A DNA stretch of 64,000 nucleotides from Devosia neptuniae (GTDB lineage Bacteria; Pseudomonadota; Alphaproteobacteria; Rhizobiales; Devosiaceae): the NCBI RefSeq assembly GCF_025452235.1, contig NZ_CP104965.1:2724501-2788500 (forward strand), read 5' to 3'. This document shows positions 34,631-43,382 of this stretch, piece by piece. A program made the position numbers and the translations under genes. How positions within the stretch are numbered: the first letter of the stretch is position 1; each line of letters starts with the position of its first letter. The notes beneath the pieces are model-generated. The model did no database searches and was not told the origin of the DNA. It saw only the letters and a list, made by a program, of their open reading frames with translations.

Positions 34631-35539
34631 ATGAAATCAGTTTTGCTCGCCGCCCTCGCCGCCACCGTGCTCGCGACATCGGCGGCCGTTGGCCAGGACA
34701 TTGTGGTTGCGCACGCCCAGGGCGAAACCAGCCTGACGGGTGTTCCCACCAAGGTATTGGTGCAGGACTGGGCGACCTTCGATAATCTGCACGCCTTGGG
34801 CGTGGTTGCTGCCGGCGTGCCCGCTTCGAACGCTCCGCGTTACCTGCAGGAGGCTGTCCCTGCGGATGCGCTGCGGATTGGCTCGCTGTTCGAGCCTGAT
34901 TTCGAAGGGATCGCTGCCGCCGACGCGGACGTGTATTTCGTCGCGGCCCGTTCGGCCGAGGCCTATGGCACCGCAAAAGACATCCTGCCTACGATCGACA
35001 TGTCGCTGGCGGACAATGCCGACATTATCGGCGGCATCGAAGGCAATCTCACCAAGCTTGGTGAAATCTTCGGGCTGCAGGACAAGGCCGCAGAACTCAA
35101 TGAAGCGCTCGATGCCAAGGTTGCCGAGGTGAAGGCTGTCGCTGAAGGCAAGGGCAATGCGCTGGTGCTGGTGACCAATGCCGGCAATCTGGGCGTCTAT
35201 GGACCCGATAGCCGCGTCGCCTGGATTCACAATCAGCTCGGCATTCCTTCGGCGATGCCCGATGTCGAGGATGGCGATCATGGTGGCGACGGCGTGTCGT
35301 TTGAATTCGTGCTCGAGACCAATCCGGATTGGCTATTCGTGGTCGACCGTGATGCCGGTACCGGGGAATCGAGCGGCGCCGCGGCAGCGCTGCTGGACAA
35401 CGAATTGATCAACCAGACCAAGGCCGCGCAGGCCGGCCACATCATATATCTCGATCCCCAGGCCGCCTATATCACCATGCACGGCTATACCGGCGTGATG
35501 CTGATGCTCGATCAAGTGCTCGCCGGCCTCAACGGCTAA
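34631..35539 (+). CDS. Siderophore ABC transporter substrate-binding protein
   Basis: A 302-residue periplasmic protein of the FatB/YclQ type (class III, TroA-like fold). A signal peptide MKSVLLAALAATVLATSAAVGQ is followed directly by the mature chain without a lipobox Cys. Segments such as PTKVLVQDWATFDNLHALGV, DVYFVAARSAEAYGT, and VLVTNAGNLGVYGPDSRVAWIHNQLGI resemble binding proteins for catecholate or petrobactin-like siderophores. It heads a four-gene importer operon. AGGAG lies upstream of the ATG. Confidence 0.9.
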   Translation: MKSVLLAALAATVLATSAAVGQDIVVAHAQGETSLTGVPTKVLVQDWATFDNLHALGVVAAGVPASNAPRYLQEAVPADALRIGSLFEPDFEGIAAADADVYFVAARSAEAYGTAKDILPTIDMSLADNADIIGGIEGNLTKLGEIFGLQDKAAELNEALDAKVAEVKAVAEGKGNALVLVTNAGNLGVYGPDSRVAWIHNQLGIPSAMPDVEDGDHGGDGVSFEFVLETNPDWLFVVDRDAGTGESSGAAAALLDNELINQTKAAQAGHIIYLDPQAAYITMHGYTGVMLMLDQVLAGLNG

Positions 35540-35555
35540 TTCCCGACCCTGTTCC

Positions 35556-35581
35556 GCCCGGCCCAGGCATAGGGGCCGGGC
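35556..35581 (+). other. Stem-loop between binding protein and permease
   Basis: GCCCGGCCC (35556-35564) and GGGCCGGGC (35573-35581) are perfect complements around an 8-base loop, without a T tract. It sits exactly between a binding-protein gene, usually made in excess, and the permease genes. Confidence 0.65.
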
Positions 35582-35590
35582 GTGCACAAT

Positions 35591-36565
35591 ATGGAAGGCC
35601 GGCCAGTGCGCATGCTCAGCCTCGCCATCGCCGTGACGATCGCGCTCGCTATCGTGAGCCTCTTCATCGGCGTGAGTAACATCTCGCTGCTGGGTTTGCT
35701 GTCGGCCAGCCCGGAAGAGCGGCCGATGCAGGTGCTGCTGATCAGCCGCATTCCTCGCACGCTCGCGATTATCCTGTCGGGCAGTGCCATGGCGGTGGCG
35801 GGTCTTGTCATGCAGATGATCGTGCGCAACCGGTTTGTCGAGCCCTCGACTGCCGGCACGACCGAGTCGGCGAGCCTGGGCTTTCTTGTGGCCACCCTCG
35901 TTGTGCCCGGCTGGCCGTTGATGGGCAAAATGCTGATCGCTGCAGGATTTGCGCTTGCCGGCACGGCGCTGTTCCTGCGCATCCTGCGTGCTGTGCCGTT
36001 GCGCGACGTGATGCTGGTGCCGCTGGTCGGCATCATGCTGGGCGGCATCGTTGGCGCTGTGGCCAGCTTCATCGCCTATCGCTTCGAGCTGCTGCCGTCT
36101 TTGCTCGCCTGGAACATGGGTGATTTCTCAGGCATTCTGCGCGGACGTTACGAGTTGCTGTGGATCGGGTTTGGCTGCGCCGTCCTCGCCTATATCGCGG
36201 CCGATCGCTTTACCGTCGCCGGCATGGGGCGGGACTTCACCACCAATCTTGGCCTCAACTATCAACGGGTCATGGTATTGGGGCTGGTGATCGTCTCGCT
36301 GGTCAGCGCCACCGTGCTGGTCACCGCCGGCTCGATCCCCTTTCTGGGGCTGATCATTCCCAATCTCGTGAGCCTGATGGTTGGCGACAATATGCGCCGA
36401 ACGGTGCCCTGGGTCGTGGTGATGGGTGCGGGCTTTGTCCTGGCCTGTGACGTCCTTGGCCGCATCATACGGTTCCCCTATGAAATCCCGATCAGCGTCG
36501 TGGTCGGCGTCATCGGCAGCGCGGTGTTCCTCTATCTCCTGTTGCGGACACGCCGCCATGCCTGA
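35591..36565 (+). CDS. Iron-siderophore ABC permease (FecCD family), first
   Basis: A 324-residue permease with about nine helices. FecCD landmarks are LISRIPRTLAIILSGSAMAVAGLVMQMIVRNRFVEPSTAGTTE and the C-terminal GSIPFLGLIIPNLVSLMVGDN with the ATPase-contacting loop. It resembles FatD/YclN. Start candidates are ATG 35591 (used here), GTG 35582 and ATG 35612. The stop overlaps the next gene by eight bases. Confidence 0.92.
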   Translation: MEGRPVRMLSLAIAVTIALAIVSLFIGVSNISLLGLLSASPEERPMQVLLISRIPRTLAIILSGSAMAVAGLVMQMIVRNRFVEPSTAGTTESASLGFLVATLVVPGWPLMGKMLIAAGFALAGTALFLRILRAVPLRDVMLVPLVGIMLGGIVGAVASFIAYRFELLPSLLAWNMGDFSGILRGRYELLWIGFGCAVLAYIAADRFTVAGMGRDFTTNLGLNYQRVMVLGLVIVSLVSATVLVTAGSIPFLGLIIPNLVSLMVGDNMRRTVPWVVVMGAGFVLACDVLGRIIRFPYEIPISVVVGVIGSAVFLYLLLRTRRHA

Positions 36566-37565
36566 AGCCGCCACCACACTCGTCCCCGCGCCTGGTCTGC
36601 GCCGCATCGGTGGACTATCCCGTCCGGCCTTCGTGCTGCTGGTCCTTGGCGCGCTGACCCTGATCTCGATTGTTTGCTTCATGGTGCTCGGCGCCAAGGG
36701 CAGCTGGAGCTTTGTCATCCCCTTCCGCGGGCGGAAGCTGCTGGCGTTGTGCCTTGTCGCCTATTCGGTGGCGATATCGACGGTGCTGTTCCAGACCGTC
36801 ACCAATAATCGCATCCTCACGCCCTCAATCATGGGGTTTGATGCGCTCTATGTGTTGCTGACCACGGCGACGGTGTTCTTTCTCGGGGTCGGTGCGCTGA
36901 CCGGCATTGATCCGCAATTGCGGTTCGGCATCGAGATCGTCGCCATGGTGGTGTTCTCCGGCCTGCTGTTCCGCTGGCTGTTTCTGGGCGAGGAGCGCAA
37001 CCTGACCCTGTTGGTACTGGTTGGCATCGTCTTCGGCATCCTGTTCCGCAGCCTCAGCCAGTTCATGCAGCGGATGCTCGATCCGAACGCCTTCCAGGTG
37101 CTGCAGGATTCCTTCTTTGCGAGCTTCGCGACCGTCGATACCACGCTGCTGTTCATCGCCAGCGGCGTAGTGGTGCTGGTGAGTCTGGTCGCAATGCGGC
37201 TGGCACACACTTTCGATGTGCTGGCGCTGGGCCGGTCCCACGCCATCAATCTGGGGATCGATTACCGGCGCACGGTGGTCATCATCCTGATGCTGGTTTC
37301 CGTGCTGGTGGCGGTATCGACGGCGCTGGTCGGGCCGATCACCTTTTTCGGCTTGCTGGTCGCGACGCTGGCCCACTCCCTCGTCGGCAATAGCCGCCAC
37401 TGCTATGTGCTGCCGGCGGCGGCACTGCTGGCTATCACGTGCCTTGTCGGTGGCCAGACCATTCTGGAACGCATCTTCGCCTTCGACACCGCGCTCTCGA
37501 TCATCATCGAGTTCCTGGGGGGCATCGTTTTCATCATTCTCGTTCTGCGAAGGGCCGCACGATGA
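36558..37565 (+). CDS. Iron-siderophore ABC permease (FecCD family), second
   Basis: A 335-residue permease of the FatC/YclO type, pairing with the preceding permease. VAYSVAISTVLFQTVTNNRILTPSIMGFDALYVLL corresponds to the family's helix 2 region and VGPITFFGLLVATLAHSLVG to the C-terminal signature. ATG 36558 overlaps the upstream gene; the frame back to 36426 is a shadow. Its own stop overlaps the ATPase start as ATGA. Confidence 0.92.
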   Translation: MPEAATTLVPAPGLRRIGGLSRPAFVLLVLGALTLISIVCFMVLGAKGSWSFVIPFRGRKLLALCLVAYSVAISTVLFQTVTNNRILTPSIMGFDALYVLLTTATVFFLGVGALTGIDPQLRFGIEIVAMVVFSGLLFRWLFLGEERNLTLLVLVGIVFGILFRSLSQFMQRMLDPNAFQVLQDSFFASFATVDTTLLFIASGVVVLVSLVAMRLAHTFDVLALGRSHAINLGIDYRRTVVIILMLVSVLVAVSTALVGPITFFGLLVATLAHSLVGNSRHCYVLPAAALLAITCLVGGQTILERIFAFDTALSIIIEFLGGIVFIILVLRRAAR

Positions 37566-38320
37566 TCGTCGCCGATGAGGTCACCAAAAAATACGGCAAC
37601 ACCAGCGTCGTCGATGGCGTCTCGCTCACCTTGCCCAGGAGCGGCATCACCTCGATCATCGGGCCGAACGGGGCAGGCAAATCGACTCTGTTGTCGATGA
37701 TCAGCCGCCTGATGAGCATGGATCGGGGCACTGTGACGGTGGATGGGCTCGATGTCACCACCACCGCGAGCGACGTGCTGGCGCGCCGGCTCTCGATCCT
37801 GAGGCAGGACAATCACATGACCGCGCGCCTCACTGTGCGGGACCTGGTGAGTTTCGGCCGCTATCCATATACCAAGGGTCGGCTGACGCAGGAGGACAGG
37901 ACCCATATCGAGGCTGCCATTGGCTATCTCAATCTTGCCGAACTTTCCGACCGCTTCCTCGATGAGCTGTCAGGCGGCCAGCGCCAGCGCGCCTTCGTTG
38001 CCATGGTGCTCTGCCAGGACACCGATTATGTGTTGCTCGATGAGCCGCTCAACAATCTCGATTTGAAGCATGCCGTCAGCATGATGCAGCAGCTGCGCCG
38101 CGCCGCTCGCGAGTTGAAGAAGACCATCGTGGTGGTGCTGCACGATATCAATTTCGCCTCGGTCTATTCAGACCACATCGTCTGTATGAAGGACGGCAGG
38201 ATCGCTCATGAAGGCCCGCCGGAAACCATCATCACCAGCGATGTGCTCACCGCCATCTACCAGACCCCGGTCCGCGTCGAGCTGATCGGGGAGCGTCGTA
38301 TCGGCATCTATTACGAATAG
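37562..38320 (+). CDS. Iron-siderophore ABC ATPase
   Basis: A 252-residue FepC/YclP-type ATPase. Walker A is GPNGAGKST near residue 34, the signature is LSGGQRQRA, Walker B is YVLLDEPLNNLDLKH, and the switch His is in VVLHDINFASVY. The LRQDNHMTARLTVRDLVSFGRYPYTKGR segment is typical of iron-chelate importers. It completes the binding protein-permease-permease-ATPase set and ends six bases before the convergent operon. Confidence 0.94.
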   Translation: MIVADEVTKKYGNTSVVDGVSLTLPRSGITSIIGPNGAGKSTLLSMISRLMSMDRGTVTVDGLDVTTTASDVLARRLSILRQDNHMTARLTVRDLVSFGRYPYTKGRLTQEDRTHIEAAIGYLNLAELSDRFLDELSGGQRQRAFVAMVLCQDTDYVLLDEPLNNLDLKHAVSMMQQLRRAARELKKTIVVVLHDINFASVYSDHIVCMKDGRIAHEGPPETIITSDVLTAIYQTPVRVELIGERRIGIYYE

Positions 38321-38326
38321 CAGGCG

Positions 38327-40021
38327 TCAGCGGACGTGCAGGCGATCGACGCTGAAGACGCGGTTCATCACCACCAGCGCCAGCAGCGTAACCAGCATCA
38401 TGCTGGCCGATACGGCGTAGACGGTGGGTTCGAGCACGAAGGTTGCTTCGGCATAGATGCGCACGGGCAGGGTCGTGGTGCGGGCATTGGTGAGGAAGCT
38501 GGTGACGGTGACTTCGCCAAAGCTCATCAGGAAGGCCATGATGCCCGAGGCCACCAGACCCGGCATCAGGCCGGGGATGACGATGAGCACGAAGCGCCTG
38601 ATGCCATCGGCGCCCAGGCTTTGGGCGGCTTCTTCCTGGGCGCGATCGAGTTGTTGCACTGAGGCGACCAGCAGGCTGATGCTGAAGGGGATGACCAGCA
38701 CGACATGCAGCGCCATCAGGCCGACAAAGGTCGGCACGGTGTAGAATAGCTGCAGCAGGCGCAGCATGCCGATGCCGATGGCGACGCCGGGCAGCGACAA
38801 AGGCAGGGTCCAGAACATGGACAGCGCCGAAATTCCGGGGAAGCGGAAGCGGGTCAGCGCGAAGGCGGCGGGCAGCGAGATGGCGAGGGCAAAACCGGTC
38901 GCCGCGAGGGCCAATTGCACCGAAACCACAAAGCTTTCGGTATAGCCGCCCTGGGTGAAGACCAGTTCATACCAGCGCAGGGTGAAGCCCTTCCAAGCGG
39001 CCGACGTGCCCTGGGGCACATTGTTGACGCTCTGGATGCAGACCAGGATCAGCGGAAGGATCAGCAGGCCCAGCGCGCAGGCGACCAGTAGCCGCGACAG
39101 GATGGGCGCGACAAGATCAAGCAGGCGCATGGCCCAGACGGGCAGGGTTAGCGTCGGCCCGCGCGGCTTGAGCGATTGCCAGGGCATCAGCTTGGCAAAG
39201 CCCCAGCCTACCAAAGCCGCGAAGGCGAGGCTGGCAAAGGTCATCAGCAGGGCCAGTGCCGAAGCGGTGGGGGAATTGAGATTGGAAATGGCCTCCTGCC
39301 ACACCAGCATGCCGGTGGTCCAGACGCGCCCGCCGCCCAGCAATTTGGCCGAGACATAGGCCGTGGTGGCCATGAGGAACACCACGATGATGCCGGCCCG
39401 CAGGCCGGGAAAGGCCAGGGGGAACCGCACGGTCCAGAAGGCCATGGTGGGCGAGGCACCAAGGCTGGTTGCGGCTTCATAGACGCGGGGGGAGGTGCCT
39501 TGCAGCACATCGTAGAGCGCCAGCACGATGAAGGGCATGAACACCTGCGCCAGCGCGATGGCCACCGCGACATGATTGTAGAGCATGCCATTGAACGGGC
39601 CGATGCCGAGCAGCCCCAGCACGCCATTGATCAGCCCATCTGGAGCCAGCAGCAGCACGACGCCCAGCGAGCGCACGACGACATTGGTCAGCAGCGGAAT
39701 GAGAATGACCATGAAGGCCAGAGCCCGCCATTTGGAGGGCACCCGGACCAGCCAGAGCGCCAGCGGAAACCCCAGAATGGCCGAGAGCAGGGTAACGCCT
39801 GCCCCCAGCAACAGGGTTTCCACCAGCACGCCGACATAAAAGCCATCGCCCAGCACCAATTGGAACTGGGCAAGGCTGGGTGGAAGGAACAGGGGACCGA
39901 ACGGATCGGCATATTCATGCAGCGAGAGCAGCACCACCACCGCCAAGGGGGCGGCAAAGGCCAGCAGCAGCCACAAGGTGACCGGGGTCGCGAGGATCTG
40001 TCCCTTCCAGCGTGCGAGCAT
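38327..40021 (-). CDS. Fused double permease of a polyamine/Fe3+-type ABC importer
   Basis: A 564-residue membrane protein with about twelve helices. It contains two complete permease domains of the PotB and PotC type in one chain. The first EAA loop, VYEAATSLGASPTMAFWTVRFPLAFPGLRAG, is at about residues 183-213; the second, EEAAQSLGADGIRRFVLIVIPGLMPGLVASG, is at about 466-496. Such fusions are better known for Fe3+ and some polyamine-type importers. It is last in a four-gene operon and overlaps the binding-protein stop by one base (TAATG). Confidence 0.92.
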   Translation of the reverse strand: MLARWKGQILATPVTLWLLLAFAAPLAVVVLLSLHEYADPFGPLFLPPSLAQFQLVLGDGFYVGVLVETLLLGAGVTLLSAILGFPLALWLVRVPSKWRALAFMVILIPLLTNVVVRSLGVVLLLAPDGLINGVLGLLGIGPFNGMLYNHVAVAIALAQVFMPFIVLALYDVLQGTSPRVYEAATSLGASPTMAFWTVRFPLAFPGLRAGIIVVFLMATTAYVSAKLLGGGRVWTTGMLVWQEAISNLNSPTASALALLMTFASLAFAALVGWGFAKLMPWQSLKPRGPTLTLPVWAMRLLDLVAPILSRLLVACALGLLILPLILVCIQSVNNVPQGTSAAWKGFTLRWYELVFTQGGYTESFVVSVQLALAATGFALAISLPAAFALTRFRFPGISALSMFWTLPLSLPGVAIGIGMLRLLQLFYTVPTFVGLMALHVVLVIPFSISLLVASVQQLDRAQEEAAQSLGADGIRRFVLIVIPGLMPGLVASGIMAFLMSFGEVTVTSFLTNARTTTLPVRIYAEATFVLEPTVYAVSASMMLVTLLALVVMNRVFSVDRLHVR

Positions 40022-41064
40022 TAGCCGGCGATCTCGCGATTGAAGCGGCTGGACCAGGCGGTCTGCTGCTGGGCGACATATTCCCAGTCAAAGGCCGGCA
40101 TGCGGCCGATCTGCTCGGGCGTCAGCAGCTTGTCCTTGAAGTCGTCGGGAATGGCGACATTCTTGACGGTGGGGGAGTAATAGGCCTCGCGCATATAGGC
40201 CTGCATGCAGGCTTCGCTCAGATGGAGATTGATCCATTCTTCGGCCAGCACCTGATTGCGGGCGCCCTCGGTGATGCAGGCGACGTTCATGGCCGGGCAG
40301 AGGCCTTCGGTGGGGTCAGCGATGGCGATGTCGGAATTGACCGTGTCGGATTGCTTGCGCGAGAGCGAGCCGAACTCGATGGTGAGATCGGCAATGTCCT
40401 GATCGAACATCTGGAAGGCCTGATCGGCGCTGGTCTGCAATGCGGCGAAGGGCTTGAGCTCCTGGATTTTCTGGAAGGCGAGGTCGAGGTTTTTCTCGTC
40501 ACCGCCCCAGGCCAGCGAGGTCATCAGCAGGCCCGCCGTGCCTTCGGCGCCGGGATAGGTCGGCCAGGCGATGCGGCCCTTCCATTCGTCCTTCCAGATA
40601 TCCTTCCACGAGGTGATCGGCGCGGAGGCCTTGGAGCCCTTATAGGCAATGGTCACCGGATTGAGCGCCACGCCATAGCCGCCCAGCTTGGCCATGTCAT
40701 AGAGGTTTTCAAATTGCGGCACCGCGTCGGTGGGGGCCTGTGTCACGCCATCGGCTACGGCCTGGCGGCTTTCGAAAATGTTGAGATAGAGCACGTCAAA
40801 GCTGGGGCGGCCGCGCTCGGCATAGGCGCGGGCCCGGCGCTCGCCGGTGCCGCCCAGCACATAGCTGACGGTGCAGCCATATTTTTCCACCAGCGGCTTT
40901 TCGACATATTCGCGCACGATGCGTTCCTGCACGCCGCCCCAGATGCCCACGACGAGCTCGTCGCCGGGGGCAGGCTGGGCAAGGGCGGGCCTGACGAAAT
41001 GGAAGGGTGCCAGCACGCCGGCGCCCAGCACCAGCTTGCCGAATGTACGGCGGTTCATGCTCAT
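40021..41064 (-). CDS. Polyamine-type ABC substrate-binding protein, Tat-exported
   Basis: A 347-residue periplasmic binding protein of the PotD/family 1 type. The N-terminus MSMNRRTFGKLVLGAGVLAP has a twin-arginine motif (NRRTFGK) and a hydrophobic stretch ending ALAQ, so export as a folded protein is likely. AAGGAGA lies six bases before ATG 41064. The ligand is unknown; the creatininase-family enzyme in the same operon suggests an amide or guanidino compound. It is followed by the fused permease. Confidence 0.9.
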   Translation of the reverse strand: MSMNRRTFGKLVLGAGVLAPFHFVRPALAQPAPGDELVVGIWGGVQERIVREYVEKPLVEKYGCTVSYVLGGTGERRARAYAERGRPSFDVLYLNIFESRQAVADGVTQAPTDAVPQFENLYDMAKLGGYGVALNPVTIAYKGSKASAPITSWKDIWKDEWKGRIAWPTYPGAEGTAGLLMTSLAWGGDEKNLDLAFQKIQELKPFAALQTSADQAFQMFDQDIADLTIEFGSLSRKQSDTVNSDIAIADPTEGLCPAMNVACITEGARNQVLAEEWINLHLSEACMQAYMREAYYSPTVKNVAIPDDFKDKLLTPEQIGRMPAFDWEYVAQQQTAWSSRFNREIAG

Positions 41065-41079
41065 AATGGTCTCCTTGGC

Positions 41080-42102
41080 TCAGATGAAGGTTACGCTGCC
41101 CGGCAGCGCATGAATCCGGCATTGGCTGCCAACGGGCGGCACCGGCGTGTCGGAAGGGATGATGACGCGGATGCGTCCGGCGGGGGTGTCCACATCGGTC
41201 TCGATGGCGTCGCCCAGAAAGGCCGAAGCCGAGACGCGGCCGTCGGTCAGGGCCGGGCCGGCGCTTTCCTCGAAGCGCAGCCGGGAGGCGCGGAGCACGG
41301 CTTTGGTAGCGCCATCGGGGGCGCCTGAGCAGGTCAGGCCCTGGCCGTGGAAAACGCCGTCCATGACCTGGCCGCTGACCACGGCGCGCTCGCCGAGAAA
41401 CGCGGCGGTGAATTCATGGCGCGGGGCATCGCAGACTTCGCGCGGGGTGCCCACTTCGACAATGCTGCCGGCATTCATCACCACGACGCGGTCGGCCATG
41501 GCGAGGGCTTCGGACTGATCGTGGGTGACAAAGACCGTGGTGATGGAGAGGCGCTGTTGCAGCGCGCGGATTTCGAGGCGCATTTCGGCGCGCAGATGGG
41601 CGTCGAGATTGGAGAGGGGTTCATCGAGCAGCAGCACCGATGGCTCGATCACCAGCGCCCGTGCCAGGGCGACGCGCTGTTGCTGGCCGCCCGAAAGCTG
41701 GCTGGGATAGCGGTCGGCGAGCTTTTCGAGGCCGACCAGCGCTAAAGCTGCCGCCGCTTTTTCCTGTCGCAGGGGGCGCGACACGCTGCGCATGCGCAGG
41801 CCGAAGGCGACATTTTCGAGCACATTGAGATGGGGGAAGAGGGCGTAGGACTGGAACACCATGCCGATATTGCGCCGATGCGCCGGCAGGCTGGTGGCGT
41901 CCACATCGCCGATGAAGACGCGGCCGCTGGTGGGCGGGACGAAGCCGGCAATCATGCGCAGGGTCGTGCTCTTGCCGCAGCCGGAGGGACCGAGCAGCGC
42001 CACCAACTCGCCCTGCGCGATCTCGAGCGTGATGTCCTTGGCCGCGACCGTGCCGTTATAGGTCGCCATGAGATTGTCGAGCACGAGGAACGGCTTGGAC
42101 AT
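41080..42102 (-). CDS. ABC importer ATPase, PotA type
   Basis: A 340-residue ATPase with Walker [10 protein letters not shown] at residues 38-46, signature LSGGQQQRV, Walker [17 protein letters not shown], switch [17 protein letters not shown], and a C-terminal TOBE-type domain (about 245-340). It energises the importer formed with the two downstream genes. The start is ATG 42102; the frame upstream to 42459 runs antiparallel to nothing real but in a shadow frame of creatininase. It begins 28 bases after creatininase. Confidence 0.93.
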   Translation of the reverse strand: MSKPFLVLDNLMATYNGTVAAKDITLEIAQGELVALLGPSGCGKSTTLRMIAGFVPPTSGRVFIGDVDATSLPAHRRNIGMVFQSYALFPHLNVLENVAFGLRMRSVSRPLRQEKAAAALALVGLEKLADRYPSQLSGGQQQRVALARALVIEPSVLLLDEPLSNLDAHLRAEMRLEIRALQQRLSITTVFVTHDQSEALAMADRVVVMNAGSIVEVGTPREVCDAPRHEFTAAFLGERAVVSGQVMDGVFHGQGLTCSGAPDGATKAVLRASRLRFEESAGPALTDGRVSASAFLGDAIETDVDTPAGRIRVIIPSDTPVPPVGSQCRIHALPGSVTFI

Positions 42103-42130
42103 GAAGGCAAGTCTCCGAAAGCTCTGGTGT

Positions 42131-42946
42131 CTAGCCGCTGAAGGCGGTGGCTCGTGTGAGCCGCGCGAGGGGGAAGGCGAGGACTTCGCTGGCCACTTGC
42201 ACCAGCGCCTGGGCCGCACGCTCCACCGCGATGGCGCCGCGTTCGGCATCGGAAATGGCCGCATTGCCGCTGACGCCGGATGGGTGCAGGTCCTGGGATT
42301 GCCAGCCGAAGCCCACCGGGCCATCGGGCCGCAGATAGGTGAATTCCTGTTCCATCTGCATTGAAAGCGGCACGAAATCCTCGGCGTGCTGCATTGCCAC
42401 GAGGTCGGGATGCAGATGCAGCATGACTGACGTTTCGACCTCACCGCCGTGAATGCCATGCAGCCGCTCGCGGTCGGAAAAGAGGTCCGCCTGTTCGGTG
42501 ATGTTGAACCAGGAGGTCGCTACTGCGAACATGCCCAGCTTCACCCGCAATTCGCGGCAGACGATTTCCATCACCTGCGGTTGCCCGCCATGGGAATTGA
42601 AGAAAATGATCTTGCGGACGCCGGCCCTATGCACGGATTCCCCGATTTCATACCAGGCCCGCGCCAGTGTCTCGTAGGACAGGCTCAGCGTGCCGGGATA
42701 GGCGTGATGCTCGTTGGATTTGCCGATTGGCAGCATGGGCAGGACCAGCGCCGGCAGGTCGGCAGGCATTAGTTCAACGGCGCGCTCGACGATGCCTGCA
42801 TTAATCGCCGCGTCGACCCGGACGGGCAGGTGGGGGCCATGCTGCTCGACGGCGGCGATGGGCTGGATGGCGACGACATTGGACATGTCGAGCTGGGCAA
42901 AGTCGCGCGTGGTCAGGTCCCACCACCAATGCGAGGGCAAGGTCAT
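42131..42946 (-). CDS. Creatininase family amidohydrolase
   Basis: A 271-residue member of the creatininase/FAPy-deformylase family, two-metal amidohydrolases opening cyclic amides. The expected ligands are visible: Glu34 and His36 in AAVEQHGPHLPV, Asp45 in RVDAAI, His119 in FFNSHGGQ, and Glu169 in HGGEVETS. The family includes creatinine amidohydrolase, mycofactocin peptidase MftE and riboflavin-pathway ArfB, so the substrate cannot be named. It is first in an operon with a complete ABC importer, which suggests that it acts on the imported compound. Confidence 0.9.
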   Translation of the reverse strand: MTLPSHWWWDLTTRDFAQLDMSNVVAIQPIAAVEQHGPHLPVRVDAAINAGIVERAVELMPADLPALVLPMLPIGKSNEHHAYPGTLSLSYETLARAWYEIGESVHRAGVRKIIFFNSHGGQPQVMEIVCRELRVKLGMFAVATSWFNITEQADLFSDRERLHGIHGGEVETSVMLHLHPDLVAMQHAEDFVPLSMQMEQEFTYLRPDGPVGFGWQSQDLHPSGVSGNAAISDAERGAIAVERAAQALVQVASEVLAFPLARLTRATAFSG

Positions 42947-43010
42947 TCACTAGCCTGGATGTTTTCTTACGAGAGGTTGTGTCGCCAAACGTGGTGAAAG
43001 CGACAAAAGA

Positions 43011-43055
43011 AAACATATACAAACGCAATTGCGCGTCAAACGCTTTCGTATGTTT
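43011..43055. promoter_or_regulatory. Inverted repeats upstream of the creatininase operon
   Basis: AAACATA (43011-43017) pairs with TATGTTT (43049-43055), and between them CGCAATTGCG (43024-43033) is a perfect palindrome. The A/T-rich stretch lies 65-110 bases upstream of the operon start and is a probable operator or promoter zone. Confidence 0.45.
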
Positions 43056-43154
43056 ACGCAGCAGATTGATGAAGTGGCTAAATTGTAGGCAGTTTGGTGC
43101 CGGGATGGAGGCGTGAATGCGCTTGCCGCTTGCGCTGGTCCCTTCCTTTATCGT

Positions 43155-43229
43155 CATCACCCGGCTGGTCTGGGTGATCCATCGCTCCGCATGTGCTGAA
43201 GCATGGATTGCCCGGATGAGCCGGGCAAT
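43155..43229. repeat. REP-like palindromes
   Basis: ATCACCC/GGGTGAT (about 43155-43177) and ATTGCCCGG/CCGGGCAAT (43207-43229) are two hairpins in the 436-base gap 42947-43382. They are typical alphaproteobacterial extragenic palindromes. No coding sequence is seen in this gap. Confidence 0.6.
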
Positions 43230-43274
43230 GACGGTGGAACTTGGCTTGGTGCTAACGCTGCCAACCATCCGCGA

Positions 43275-43353
43275 TGTCATTCCCGCGAAAGCGGGAACCC
43301 CTGTTTTCTTGCTTTGCATCCCGAACGGAGGTTCCCGCTTTCGCGGGAATGAC
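43275..43353. repeat. Dispersed palindromic repeat, family B copy 3
   Basis: Arms 43275-43299 and 43330-43353 are perfect complements over 24 bases, each with the CCCGCTTTCGCGGG core. It has the same architecture as copies at 13990 and 15540. Confidence 0.88.
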
Positions 43354-43382
43354 GCCGTGGGTACAGCGCCAGAATCGCGCGG

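Noticed and set aside
40012..41328. Plus-strand open frame opposite the binding protein and ATPase genes
   Set aside because: Gly/His-rich shadow; the minus strand encodes complete, motif-bearing proteins.
43117..43382. Start of a plus-strand gene running into the BtpA region
   Set aside because: The frame translates REP-like and family B repeats, then the antisense of the BtpA-family gene.
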